From NCBI RefSeq assembly GCF_003001935.1, contig NZ_PVNG01000008.1, forward strand, positions 124,001 to 188,000: a stretch of 64,000 nucleotides of DNA. The letters run 5' to 3'. The translations under genes were made by a program, and so were the position numbers. The notes beneath the pieces are model-generated. The model was not told the DNA's origin and did no database searches. It saw nothing but the letters and a program-made list of their open reading frames with translations. Below, piece after piece: positions 23,341 to 30,846 of the stretch; position 1 is the first letter of the stretch, and the number at the start of each line of letters is the position of its first letter. The stretch is from Nonomuraea fuscirosea. Lineage in GTDB: Bacteria; Actinomycetota; Actinomycetes; Streptosporangiales; Streptosporangiaceae.

Positions 23341-24099
23341 TCAGGCGGGCCGGCTGACCGCGTGGACCAGCCGCACCGCGATCTGGCCGGAGGCGAACAG
23401 GCGGGCGAAACGTTCGCCCTGGTGGGCGGCCAGCCGGAAGGCGGGGTCGGTCCGGTGGCGGCTGGCCACGACCGCGGCGACCTGCTCGGCCCGTCGCGTC
23501 CAGGACAGCGGCGCGCCGGTCTGCTGGTCGATCTGCTCGACGACCTCGAACCCGGCCCCGGCCAGCAGCCCGAGCAGTTCGCCGCCGGTGGGGAAGTGGT
23601 TGCCGTCGGGAGCGGGCAGGACCTGCGGCCCCCTCGCGAGGACCACCAGCAGTCCCAGGGAGGCGCCGGGCGTGAGCACCCGGTGGATCTCGGCCAGCAT
23701 GGCCGCCTTGTCGCGCACGGTGCAGAGCACTCCCAGGCACCAGGCCGCGTCCACCGACGCCGTACGGAGCGGGATGCGCCGACCGTCGGCCGCGACGACC
23801 GGCAGCCCGAACAGCCGGACGGCGGCCCGGCCCGCGGCCGGCATCGGCTCCAGCAGGATCGGCGCCACCCCGAACCGCTCCGCCGCCCAGGCGGCCGGCC
23901 CGCCGGCTCCCGCGCCCACGTCCAGCAGCCTGATCCCCGGCGCGAGCTCGCACGCCTCGGCCAGCCAGGCCAGCGCCGCCGGGCTCGCGCTGCCGCGGCA
24001 GGCGGCGGGGATGGCGTGCCGCTCACCGAGCTGTTCGACGGCCTCGGCGGTCCAGCCGGGGACGTCGTCGAACTCGGCGGACATCGCCGATGCGCTCAC
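23341..24099 (-). CDS. SAM-dependent methyltransferase
   Basis: 252 residues of the class I Rossmann methyltransferase fold. Motif I is LLDVGAGAGGPAAWAAER (around residues 58-75), the acidic motif II region is PILLEPMPAA, and the post-motif segments are AADGRRIPLRTASVDAAWCLGVLCTV and EIHRVLTPGASLGLLVV, as in UbiE-like small-molecule methyltransferases. GTG 24099 is chosen because AGGAGG lies 6 nt upstream. The cupin gene precedes it by 22 bp and the small acidic protein follows, so these form one transcription unit. The methyl acceptor is unknown. Confidence 0.88.
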   Translation of the reverse strand: MSASAMSAEFDDVPGWTAEAVEQLGERHAIPAACRGSASPAALAWLAEACELAPGIRLLDVGAGAGGPAAWAAERFGVAPILLEPMPAAGRAAVRLFGLPVVAADGRRIPLRTASVDAAWCLGVLCTVRDKAAMLAEIHRVLTPGASLGLLVVLARGPQVLPAPDGNHFPTGGELLGLLAGAGFEVVEQIDQQTGAPLSWTRRAEQVAAVVASRHRTDPAFRLAAHQGERFARLFASGQIAVRLVHAVSRPA

Positions 24100-24121
24100 A
24101 GGGCGCCTCCTGGCCGGGTGC

Positions 24122-24553
24122 TCAGGCGGGACGGGGAGCGCGGCGGTCCCTGCGCTGGGCCAGCTCCTCCTCGTCCACCAGGGCGAGCATCGGCTTGCCC
24201 GGCTCGCACAGCATGGTGACGGTGAACCGGACCCGCATGTCGTCGCGGTTGTTGCCGTCCTGGTAGTGGATGACGTCGCCGCCCGGCTCCCAGAACACCT
24301 CTCCCGCCCGGATCACCCGCTCGGGCTCGCCTTCCAGCTCGAACCGCATCTCGCCCTCCAGCACGTACCCGAACGCGGGCCCCGAGTGGCGGTGCGGCGG
24401 CGTGCCCGGGTCGCCGGGCGGGTACTCGATGACGATGGTCATCGCGTGCGCCCCGGCCGGGATGAACGGCGGTTCGACCTCCTGGAGCAGGGTCAGCGCC
24501 GACTGCCAGGCGGTCGAGCGCGGTTCGCGGGTCCGCGATGGGTTGTCGGACAT
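24122..24553 (-). CDS. Cupin-domain protein
   Basis: 143 residues forming a single RmlC-like beta-barrel. Cupin motif 1 is visible as PPHRHSGPAFGYVLEGEMRFELEG, with two His and a downstream Glu for metal binding; motif 2 is less regular (GEVFWEPGGDVIHYQDGNN, with a His). It may be a small-molecule sensor, isomerase or dioxygenase. ATG 24553 is preferred over GTG 24562 because AAAGGTGA precedes it at 5 nt. It sits between the NmrA-like gene (110 bp upstream) and the methyltransferase gene (22 bp downstream). Confidence 0.85.
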   Translation of the reverse strand: MSDNPSRTREPRSTAWQSALTLLQEVEPPFIPAGAHAMTIVIEYPPGDPGTPPHRHSGPAFGYVLEGEMRFELEGEPERVIRAGEVFWEPGGDVIHYQDGNNRDDMRVRFTVTMLCEPGKPMLALVDEEELAQRRDRRAPRPA

Positions 24554-24663
24554 GAGATTCACCTTTCGTTGCGGCCCGTACGAGCCGGTCGGCTCATGGC
24601 GAACGCCGGAGGGCCGGCGACGCGGCGCGAGCGGCGGGCGGTCCTGGGCGAGCGGCGGTCGCT

Positions 24664-25419
24664 TCAGCGGCCGGTGGCGTCGCGGCCGGGCCAGTCGGCG
24701 TAGCGGATCGTGCCGAGCGTCGCGCCGTCCTCCGGCACCAGCGACCGCTCCTTCAACTCCGCGCCGAAGTAACGCGCGTGCGGGTCGGTGACCACCTGGC
24801 GCGGGTCGCCCCAGCCGGCCAGCGTCTCGCGGAAGAACTCGTCCATCCGGAACAGGTCGGGCCCGGCGATCTCGATCCGGCCGTTCAGCGGCCGGTCCAC
24901 CGCGACCCGGCCGACCGCGGCGGCGACGTCGTCGCCCGCGATGGGCTGGAAGAGCACGGGCGCGATCCGTACGGTGTCGTCCTGCGTGGCCTCGTCGGCG
25001 ATGCCGCGGACGAACTCGAAGAACTGCGTCGCGTGCACGAGCGAGTACGGGATCCCCGACTTCTGGATCAGCTGCTCCTGGGCGATCTTCGCCGCGAAGT
25101 AGCCGTTCTCCGGCATGCGCTCCGTGCCCACCACCGACAGGGCGACATGGTGGCCGACCCCGGCGTCCGCCTCCGCGGCGAGCAGGTTTCGGGTGGAGGT
25201 CTCGAAGAACTCCATCACCGCGGCCGGCTCGAACGACGGCGAGTTCGACACGTCGACCACGACCTGCGTGCCCGCCATCGCCTCGGCCAGCCCTTCGCCG
25301 GTGAGCGTGTTGACGCCGGTGCGCGGGGAGGCCGCCACCGCCTCGTGGCCGTGCTCGCCCAGCTTCGCCACCAGCTTCGACCCGATCAGGCCGGTTCCGC
25401 CGATCACGACGACCTTCAT
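24664..25419 (-). CDS. NmrA-like atypical SDR (NAD(P)-binding reductase)
   Basis: 251 residues. The N-terminal nucleotide-binding motif is MKVVVIGGTGLIGSKLVAKL (GGxGxxG), as in NmrA/SDRa5-type proteins. Further features are VVVDVSNSPSF, HHVALSVVGTERMPENGYFA and KIAQEQLIQKSGIPYSLVHA, the latter two being the modified catalytic Tyr-x-x-x-Lys region (YFAAKIAQE). The C-terminal part accommodates the substrate. The ATG at 25419 follows GGGGATGTC; an in-frame start nine codons earlier is less likely. It starts the minus-strand run NmrA-cupin-methyltransferase-small protein. It may act as a reductase or redox sensor. Confidence 0.85.
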   Translation of the reverse strand: MKVVVIGGTGLIGSKLVAKLGEHGHEAVAASPRTGVNTLTGEGLAEAMAGTQVVVDVSNSPSFEPAAVMEFFETSTRNLLAAEADAGVGHHVALSVVGTERMPENGYFAAKIAQEQLIQKSGIPYSLVHATQFFEFVRGIADEATQDDTVRIAPVLFQPIAGDDVAAAVGRVAVDRPLNGRIEIAGPDLFRMDEFFRETLAGWGDPRQVVTDPHARYFGAELKERSLVPEDGATLGTIRYADWPGRDATGR

Positions 25420-25549
25420 GACATCCCCTTTCTGCCGCCGGGGCATCTTGTGCCCTCCGGTCGCCAGCTAAGACAGGACGCCTTCCTCACTTGTGACAGC
25501 GGCCGTTAAATTCTTCACAAGCCACCCCAGAAGCGACAGCCGCTCCCGT

Positions 25550-25909
25550 TCAGGAGACGGCGGCCCTGGGGGATTCCTGCACGCTCACCTGGAGTCCGAC
25601 GTCCTGCTCGTCGGCCGCGGTCAGCACCGCGCGGAGCAGGCCGGGGAAGCGTTCCCGCAGGTCATGGACGCGTAAGGTGACGAAGCAGCGGGTACCCTCC
25701 TGCCGGGTGCGGGTCAGCCCGGCATCGCGCAGCACGCGCAGATGGTGGCTGAGCGTCGACTTGGCCACCGGCGCCCGCAGCTCGCCCCACCCGCGCTCGC
25801 GTCCGTCGGCCAGCACCCGCACCAGCCCGACCCGGATCGGATCGCTGAGCGCCCCCATGACCACCGTGAGCGAGATCTCGCCGACTTCGGGGTGGTGCAC
25901 CTGTCTCAT
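25550..25909 (-). CDS. ArsR-family repressor
   Basis: 119 residues with the winged-helix fold VVMGALSDPIRVGLVRVLAD, then VAKSTLSHHLRVLRDAGLTRTRQEG, typical of ArsR/SmtB-type proteins. There are no Cys ligands in the metal-sensing positions, so it probably responds to something other than metals. ATG 25909 gives MRQVHHPE; longer in-frame starts exist to 25972 but would overlap the operator. It is transcribed divergently from the SDR gene at 25963 over a region containing an 8-bp perfect inverted repeat. Confidence 0.88.
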   Translation of the reverse strand: MRQVHHPEVGEISLTVVMGALSDPIRVGLVRVLADGRERGWGELRAPVAKSTLSHHLRVLRDAGLTRTRQEGTRCFVTLRVHDLRERFPGLLRAVLTAADEQDVGLQVSVQESPRAAVS

Positions 25910-25923
25910 TTGTCCATGGTAGC

Positions 25924-25952
25924 TTGTTCGACGTTTCACGAACATCGAACAA
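25924..25952. promoter_or_regulatory. ArsR operator between repressor and SDR genes
   Basis: TTGTTCGA (25924-25931) and TCGAACAA (25945-25952) form a perfect inverted repeat, and a second overlapping pair (TGTTCG with CGAACA) sits inside it. The site lies between the start codons of the two divergent genes, so one bound repressor could block both. Confidence 0.7.
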
Positions 25953-25962
25953 TGAGGGTGAC

Positions 25963-26730
25963 ATGACCGCACAACCCATCACCCATGAGCGGGAACGCGT
26001 CGCGATCGTGACCGGGGCCGGCTCCGGGATCGGCCGCGCCACCGCGCTCGCCCTGGCCCGCGCCGGAACGCACGTCCTCGGCGTCGGACGCCGCGCCGAG
26101 GCCCTGGAGCAGACCGCCGCCGCTAACCCCGGCATCGTCGCCCTGCCCGCCGACATCACCGCCGACGGGATCCCACGGGCCGTCGTCGAGGCGGCCGTCG
26201 ATCGCTGGGGCCGGCTGGACGTGCTGGTCAACAACGCCGGCGCGACCGCCGTCATGTCGCTGGCCGACACCGACGCCGAGCGCGTCACCGGCCTGCTGGC
26301 CCTCAACGTCGTCGCGCCCAGCCTGCTCGCCCAGGCCGCGCTGCCGCACCTGCGGGCCGGCCGGGGCACGATCATCAACGTCTCCAGCACGTACGGCCAC
26401 CGCCCCCTGCCCGGCGCCGCCCACTACGCCGCGAGCAAGGCCGCCGTGGAGCAGCTGACCCGCAGCTGGGCGCTGGAGCTGGCCTCCGACGGCATCCGCG
26501 TCAACGCCGTGGCCCCAGGGCCGACGGAGAGCGAGGCCCTGAGCGCCGCCGGGCTGCCCGAGGCGACCGTGGAGCAGATCAAGCAGGACGAGGCCGGCCG
26601 CATCCCGCTCGGCCGCCGCGGCCGGCCGGAAGAGGTCGCCGCCTGGATCGTCCACCTCGCCGACCCCGCCGCCACCTGGATCACCGGCCAGATCCTCACC
26701 GTGGACGGCGGCCTGGACCTCACCGGCTGA
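25963..26730 (+). CDS. SDR-family oxidoreductase
   Basis: 255-residue classical SDR. The motifs are VTGAGSGIG (cofactor), GVGRRAEAL after strand 2, NNAGA, Ser in INVSSTYG, YAASK (Tyr-x-x-x-Lys) and NAVAPGPTES, ending with the FabG-like ITGQILTVDGG. The ATG at 25963 has GAGGGTGAC immediately upstream. It is the regulated partner of the divergent ArsR repressor. The C-terminus matches 3-oxoacyl-ACP reductase-like enzymes, but these are indistinguishable from many alcohol dehydrogenases by sequence alone. Confidence 0.9.
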   Translation: MTAQPITHERERVAIVTGAGSGIGRATALALARAGTHVLGVGRRAEALEQTAAANPGIVALPADITADGIPRAVVEAAVDRWGRLDVLVNNAGATAVMSLADTDAERVTGLLALNVVAPSLLAQAALPHLRAGRGTIINVSSTYGHRPLPGAAHYAASKAAVEQLTRSWALELASDGIRVNAVAPGPTESEALSAAGLPEATVEQIKQDEAGRIPLGRRGRPEEVAAWIVHLADPAATWITGQILTVDGGLDLTG

Positions 26731-26785
26731 CGCCCGGCGTCGCCGTGCCGGTCACAGGAAGGCACTGTGCTGTGGACGTCCAGGG

Positions 26786-27334
26786 TCAGGAGCGGCCGCC
26801 GAACTGCCAGTTGTGCACCTCGATGTCCGCGTACCGGTCGGCGGTCAGGACGGCGCGGGCCGTGTCCGCGTCGGGGGCCAGGACCAGCGCCGCCGTGCCC
26901 AGCCAGGCGGTCCCGTCGTCGGACGACAGCGGCCCGTAGGCGATCAGCGTGTCCTCGCCGGGCGGCAGGGCCAGGTCGGCGGGCTCTCCCGCGCCGAGGC
27001 CGAGCACCAGGTAGCGGTTGCCGGCCTCCCGGCCGCCGGGAAAGTCCCACATGGTACGGCCCAGCGTGTTGCGCCACCGTCGCAGCAGCACGTCCCGGTA
27101 CGCGCCGGCCTGGTAGTTCGGCTCGTCGAAGGCGAACGCGCGGGCGGCGGCGGGATCGGGCAGGTCGACGACGTGCACGCTGCCGGTGGGCGTCTCGCCG
27201 TCGTCGGCCATGGTCGGGCCCCGGGCGATCAGCTCCTTCGCGTACCGGTCCATGTAGCTCCAGTGCGCTTCCACCAGCTCCTCACGCAGGGGCAGCGAGC
27301 CGGTCCGGTCACGGTGGTAGCAGAAGAACTCCAT
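26786..27334 (-). CDS. Protein with two YciI-like domains
   Basis: 182 residues that read as two tandem YciI-type dimeric alpha/beta barrels. The first (1-95) has AHWSYMDRYAKELIARGPTM, matching the YciI HisAsp region, and GSVHVVDLPDPAAARAFAFDEP. The second (about 105-182) has LIAYGPLSSDDGTAWLGTAA and LAPDADTARAVLTADRYADIEVHNWQFGGR. A fused pair would form a pseudo-dimer in one chain. Function in this family is poorly known; some members are dehydrochlorinases or muconolactone isomerase-like. It lies downstream of the importer operon's terminator and so is probably expressed separately. Confidence 0.75.
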   Translation of the reverse strand: MEFFCYHRDRTGSLPLREELVEAHWSYMDRYAKELIARGPTMADDGETPTGSVHVVDLPDPAAARAFAFDEPNYQAGAYRDVLLRRWRNTLGRTMWDFPGGREAGNRYLVLGLGAGEPADLALPPGEDTLIAYGPLSSDDGTAWLGTAALVLAPDADTARAVLTADRYADIEVHNWQFGGRS

Positions 27335-27371
27335 GCCGCGCAGTCTCCCACCCGCCCGGCCACCCGCGTCC

Positions 27372-27407
27372 GTGCGCGGGCGTCCCCCTGCAGGGACACC
27401 CGCGCAC
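27372..27407. terminator. Terminator of the importer operon
   Basis: A 15-bp stem with one mismatch (GTGCGCGGGCGTCCC with GGGACACCCGCGCAC) and a 6-nt loop lies 16 bp beyond the substrate-binding protein gene's stop, on the minus strand. Confidence 0.7.
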
Positions 27408-27422
27408 CAGCCACGTCGGCGG

Positions 27423-28817
27423 TTACTGCCCGACGTTCGCGTTGTACTTCTGGATGGCAGACTGCAGCCCGGTCGCCGCCGTCTGCATCGCCTGCTCCGC
27501 CGACGTCTTCGGCTCCTGGCCCTCGCCGGCCGGCACGGCCTGCTCAAGCCCGACCTCGGCCGCCTTCCTGGCCTCGGGCATGATGCCGAGCAGGCAGCCC
27601 GACGTGGCCGCCGACGGCTGCTGCGAGCGCAGCTGGGTCACCGCGACCTGGAAGTTCGGGTTGTCGTTCGACTTGGCCTGCGGGTTGACCGGCACGTAAC
27701 CCGTCGCCGCGTGCCACTTCGCCTGCTGCTCGGGCGTGTTGGAGAACTTCACGAACTCCCAGGCGGCCCGCTTCTCCGCGTCGCTGTGACCGGCGGCGTT
27801 GATCCACAGGGAGGCGCCGCCGATGATCGTGCCGCCGCTGGAGGAGGCGGACGGCTTGGGGAACGGCGCGGTCTTCAGCTCGAACTTGCCCTCGGCGGCC
27901 GCGGTGTAGCCGCCCAGCGCGGAGGTCGACTCCAGGTGCAGCGCCACGGTCCCGGTCTTGAACGCGTTCTGGGCCTGGTCGGTGGGCCGGCCGGTGTTGG
28001 TGGCGTAACCCTCCTTGACCAGCGTGCCGAGCCACTGGGCGAACTTGGGCCCGGCGCCGGTGCCGAAATTCACCTTGGTGGCCAGACCGTTCCTGCCGTT
28101 GCCGTTGTCGCAGTACTCGGCGCCGTCCTGGGCGGTCAGCTGCTCGACGAACCAGCCGTAGAGCGCGGCGTTGAAGCCGTACTGCTTGACCGTTCCGCCC
28201 TCCTTGACGGTGAGCTTCTTGGCCCATTCGCCGATCTCGTCGAGCGTCGCCGGCGGCTTGTCCGGGTCGAGCCCGGCCTTCTTCACGGCGTCGGCGTTCA
28301 TGTAGAGCAGCGGCGCCGAGGAGTTGAACGGCATCGACCAGAGCTTGCCCTTGATCGTGTAGTAGCTGGCGATGTTGGGCTCGATGTTGGCGTTCTGGTC
28401 GAACTTGTCGGCCTCGATGAACTTGTACATCGGCACGACCTGCTGGGCGTCGTACATGAAGCGTGAGCCGATGTCGTAGATCTGGACCAGCGGCGGCGTG
28501 GACTCCTGCTGGACGGCCTGCTTGTACGCGACGACCATCTGGTCGTAGTCGCCCTTGAACACCGGCTTGACGGTGATCTTGGGGTTGGCCTTCTTGAAGT
28601 CGTCCACCATGGCCTTGATGGCGAGTTCGTTCTTCTCCTTCATGGAGTGCCAGAACTCGATCTCGACCGGTTCGGTGATCGCGTCCGCGCCGGGCGCGGT
28701 GGCGGCCTCACCGCCTTCGCTGGAGCCGCCGTCGCCGCCGCAGCCCGCCAGGGTGAGGGACAGCGCGGCCGCCGCGGCCAGTGCGCCGCGCGTCCGCCGG
28801 GATCGGGGTAGTGCCAT
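27423..28817 (-). CDS. ABC importer substrate-binding lipoprotein, UgpB-like
   Basis: 464-residue periplasmic-type binding protein tethered as a lipoprotein: lipobox LTLAGC with Cys26. The mature sequence matches the glycerol-3-phosphate/glycerophosphodiester binding branch: IEFWHSMKEKNELAIKAMVD, VKPVFKGDYDQMVVAYKQAV, PPLVQIYDIGSRFMYD and WSMPFNSSAPLLYMNADA. Known relatives bind glycerol 3-phosphate (E. coli) or glycerophosphocholine (mycobacteria); the precise ligand here cannot be read. It is the last gene of a minus-strand operon after ugpA- and ugpE-like permeases, with a 27-bp gap. The secreted glycerophosphodiesterase at 159 could supply a ligand, though the genes are far apart. Confidence 0.9.
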   Translation of the reverse strand: MALPRSRRTRGALAAAAALSLTLAGCGGDGGSSEGGEAATAPGADAITEPVEIEFWHSMKEKNELAIKAMVDDFKKANPKITVKPVFKGDYDQMVVAYKQAVQQESTPPLVQIYDIGSRFMYDAQQVVPMYKFIEADKFDQNANIEPNIASYYTIKGKLWSMPFNSSAPLLYMNADAVKKAGLDPDKPPATLDEIGEWAKKLTVKEGGTVKQYGFNAALYGWFVEQLTAQDGAEYCDNGNGRNGLATKVNFGTGAGPKFAQWLGTLVKEGYATNTGRPTDQAQNAFKTGTVALHLESTSALGGYTAAAEGKFELKTAPFPKPSASSSGGTIIGGASLWINAAGHSDAEKRAAWEFVKFSNTPEQQAKWHAATGYVPVNPQAKSNDNPNFQVAVTQLRSQQPSAATSGCLLGIMPEARKAAEVGLEQAVPAGEGQEPKTSAEQAMQTAATGLQSAIQKYNANVGQ

Positions 28818-28844
28818 GGGGGGAACTCCGTTTCTGATTCACGA

Positions 28845-29687
28845 TCACTTCACCGCGCCCGCGGTGAGCCCGCGGATGATGAAGCGCTGTCCGAAGATCA
28901 CTAGTGCGAGGGTGGGGATCAGCGCCAGGGTGACTCCGGCCAGGATGAGCGTCGGGCTGGACGACTCGGCGTCGTTCAGCATGGACACGCCGATCTGCAG
29001 CGTCTTGTACTGGTCGTCGTTGCCCAGGATCAGCGGCCAGAAGTACTGGTTCCACGTGGTCATGAACACGTAGACGCCGACCGCCGCGATGGCCGGCTTC
29101 GACAGGGGGAGCAGGATCCGCCACAGGAAGCGCAGGTGCCCGCAGCCGTCCATCACCGCGGCGTCGCGTACCTCGACCGGGAACTGCAGGAACGACTGCC
29201 GCAACAGGAACGTGCCGAAGGCGTGGGCCAGGAAGGGCAGGGTGAGGCCGAGGTACGTGAGCGGCCCCTTGGTCAGGCCCAGGTCCGAGATCAGCAGGTA
29301 GTTCGGCAGGATGATCGCTTCCCACGGCACCATGAGCGTCACCATGAACAGCGCGAACATCGCCGTCTTGGCCCACATCCGCAGGAACGCGAACGCGTAG
29401 GCGGCCAGGACGCTCGACAGGAGCTGGCAGATGGTGACGATGCCGGTCTGGATCGCCGAGTTGAGGTACTGCCTGGCCAGCGGGATCGTGTCCAGCGCCG
29501 AGGTGAAGTTGCCGAGGTCGATCGCCGTCGGCAGCAGCTTCGGCGGATAGCTGGCCAGGTCGCCCGGCGTCATGATGCCGCCGACGAACGCGTAGTACAG
29601 CGGGAAGACCACGGGGATGGCGCACACGATGAGCACGAGATAGACGATGATCTTGCTCGTGACTGAGGAGGTGGCGGATCTGCTCAT
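28845..29687 (-). CDS. ABC importer permease, UgpE/MalG-like
   Basis: 280 residues with six membrane helices. The EAA loop that contacts the ATPase reads EVRDAAVMDGCGHLRFLWRILLPLSKPAIA, the hallmark of carbohydrate-type (CUT1) permeases. Six segments from IIVYLVLIVCAIPVVFPLYY to the C-terminal ALIPTLALVIFGQRFIIRGL are visible. The start overlaps the stop of the upstream permease gene by 4 bp (ATGA), so the two subunits are translationally coupled, as expected for a heterodimeric channel. No ATPase gene follows. Confidence 0.92.
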   Translation of the reverse strand: MSRSATSSVTSKIIVYLVLIVCAIPVVFPLYYAFVGGIMTPGDLASYPPKLLPTAIDLGNFTSALDTIPLARQYLNSAIQTGIVTICQLLSSVLAAYAFAFLRMWAKTAMFALFMVTLMVPWEAIILPNYLLISDLGLTKGPLTYLGLTLPFLAHAFGTFLLRQSFLQFPVEVRDAAVMDGCGHLRFLWRILLPLSKPAIAAVGVYVFMTTWNQYFWPLILGNDDQYKTLQIGVSMLNDAESSSPTLILAGVTLALIPTLALVIFGQRFIIRGLTAGAVK

Positions 29688-30589
29688 CGGTAGTGGACTT
29701 TCCTTTCCAGCACGCCGAACTGGATGCCCGTACAGACCAGCACGATCACCAGCAGGACGATGGCCGCGGCGCTGGCCGTGCCGAAGTCGGAGGAGCCGTA
29801 GCTGAAGGCCTTCTCGTAGATCCAGTAGACGAGCGTGGAGGTGGCCCCGTCGGGGCCGCCCTTGGTCAGGATGTGGATCTGCCCGAAGCTCTGCAACGCG
29901 TGGATCGTGGAGATCACGATGAGGAAGAAGAGCTGCGGCGACAGCATCGGGATGGTGATCCGGCTGTGCAGCCGCCATCCGGTGGCGCCGTCGAGCCTGG
30001 CCGCCTCCACCACCTCGGTCGGGATCGCGCCGACGCCCGCCGAGAGCACGAGGACGTTGTAGCCCAGCGTCATCCAGACCGTGGTGATCGAGATGGAGAT
30101 CAGCGCCAGGTCCGGCTCGGTCAGCCAGCCGATCCGGTCCACGCCGAGGTAGCTGAGCACGCCGTTGGCCATGCCCACGGCCGGGTTGTAGATCAGCGCG
30201 AAGATCACCGAGGCGGTCGCCACCGAGAAGGCGAACGGCAGCGCGAACACCGTGCGGAACATGCGCTGCCCGCTGATCCGCGACTCCAGCAGGAGCACGA
30301 CCACGAGGGCCCCGGCGATGGCGGGAACCACCGTGAAGAGGACGAAGAGCGCGGTCGTTCCCAGCGCCTTGAAGAACCCGGGATCGCCGAACATGGCCGT
30401 GAAGTTGTCGAGACCGACGAACTTGTTGGCCCGGCCGATGATGTCGGTGCCCATCGTGGACAGGTAGAAGGTCCTGCCCAGCGGGTAGAAGACGAAGATC
30501 GCGAACACGAGCAGCGAGGGCGCCAGGTACAGCAGCGATAACCGGCGCTCGCCCGTCGGTCCCCGTTCCCTGGTAGCGCGGGCTTCCAT
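29684..30589 (-). CDS. ABC importer permease, UgpA/MalF-like
   Basis: 301 residues, six membrane helices; the first is LLYLAPSLLVFAIFVFYPLG. The EAA loop is EVVEAARLDGATGWRLHSRITIPML, and TKGGPDGATSTLVYWIYEKAF is typical of the UgpA/MalF side. ATG 30589 is chosen; an in-frame ATG at 30622 adds 11 residues without a better ribosome site. It is the first gene of the importer operon. The 257-bp region upstream holds candidate operators. A shared ATPase elsewhere in the genome (MsiK-like, as in Streptomyces) is presumably used. Confidence 0.92.
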   Translation of the reverse strand: MEARATRERGPTGERRLSLLYLAPSLLVFAIFVFYPLGRTFYLSTMGTDIIGRANKFVGLDNFTAMFGDPGFFKALGTTALFVLFTVVPAIAGALVVVLLLESRISGQRMFRTVFALPFAFSVATASVIFALIYNPAVGMANGVLSYLGVDRIGWLTEPDLALISISITTVWMTLGYNVLVLSAGVGAIPTEVVEAARLDGATGWRLHSRITIPMLSPQLFFLIVISTIHALQSFGQIHILTKGGPDGATSTLVYWIYEKAFSYGSSDFGTASAAAIVLLVIVLVCTGIQFGVLERKVHYR

Positions 30590-30655
30590 CGTCGTGCCGT
30601 CCCACTTTCGTTCACAGGTCATTCACATTCGTGCTTGCTGGATTCTGCCTACCCA

Positions 30656-30711
30656 GGTCAGCTTGCGGTAGGTCTGACCAGTGACTTCACAACGAACGTT
30701 CGCGGAACGTT
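30656..30711. promoter_or_regulatory. Palindromes in the importer/kinase divergent region
   Basis: GGTCAG-N12-CTGACC (30656-30679) and the 10-bp perfect palindrome CGAACGTTCG (30693-30702), followed by a second AACGTT, lie in the gap between the importer operon and the kinase gene. The second has the look of a LacI/GntR-type sugar operator. The rest of the gap (30590-30846) shows nothing else recognisable. Confidence 0.45.
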
Positions 30712-30846
30712 ATCCGCGACGGCCCTCCTGACCTGGTGCGCTGTGCACGTTCGGGGGCGACCTGGCGGGCTTCTTGTTACTCTCGTGGCCGGTCGGCTAC
30801 CTCACGTGACGATGCGGCCGCTCGGGCCCACAGGGAGGCGGACGAG

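Noticed and set aside
23084..25419. Minus-strand cluster considered as a RiPP biosynthetic cluster
   Set aside because: The small protein lacks Cys, Ser/Thr-rich or recognisable core and there is no cyclase, dehydratase, protease or transporter; kept only as a low-level finding.
159..30589. Glycerophosphodiesterase and Ugp importer considered as one gene cluster
   Set aside because: They are about 26 kb apart with unrelated genes between; only a functional link is possible.
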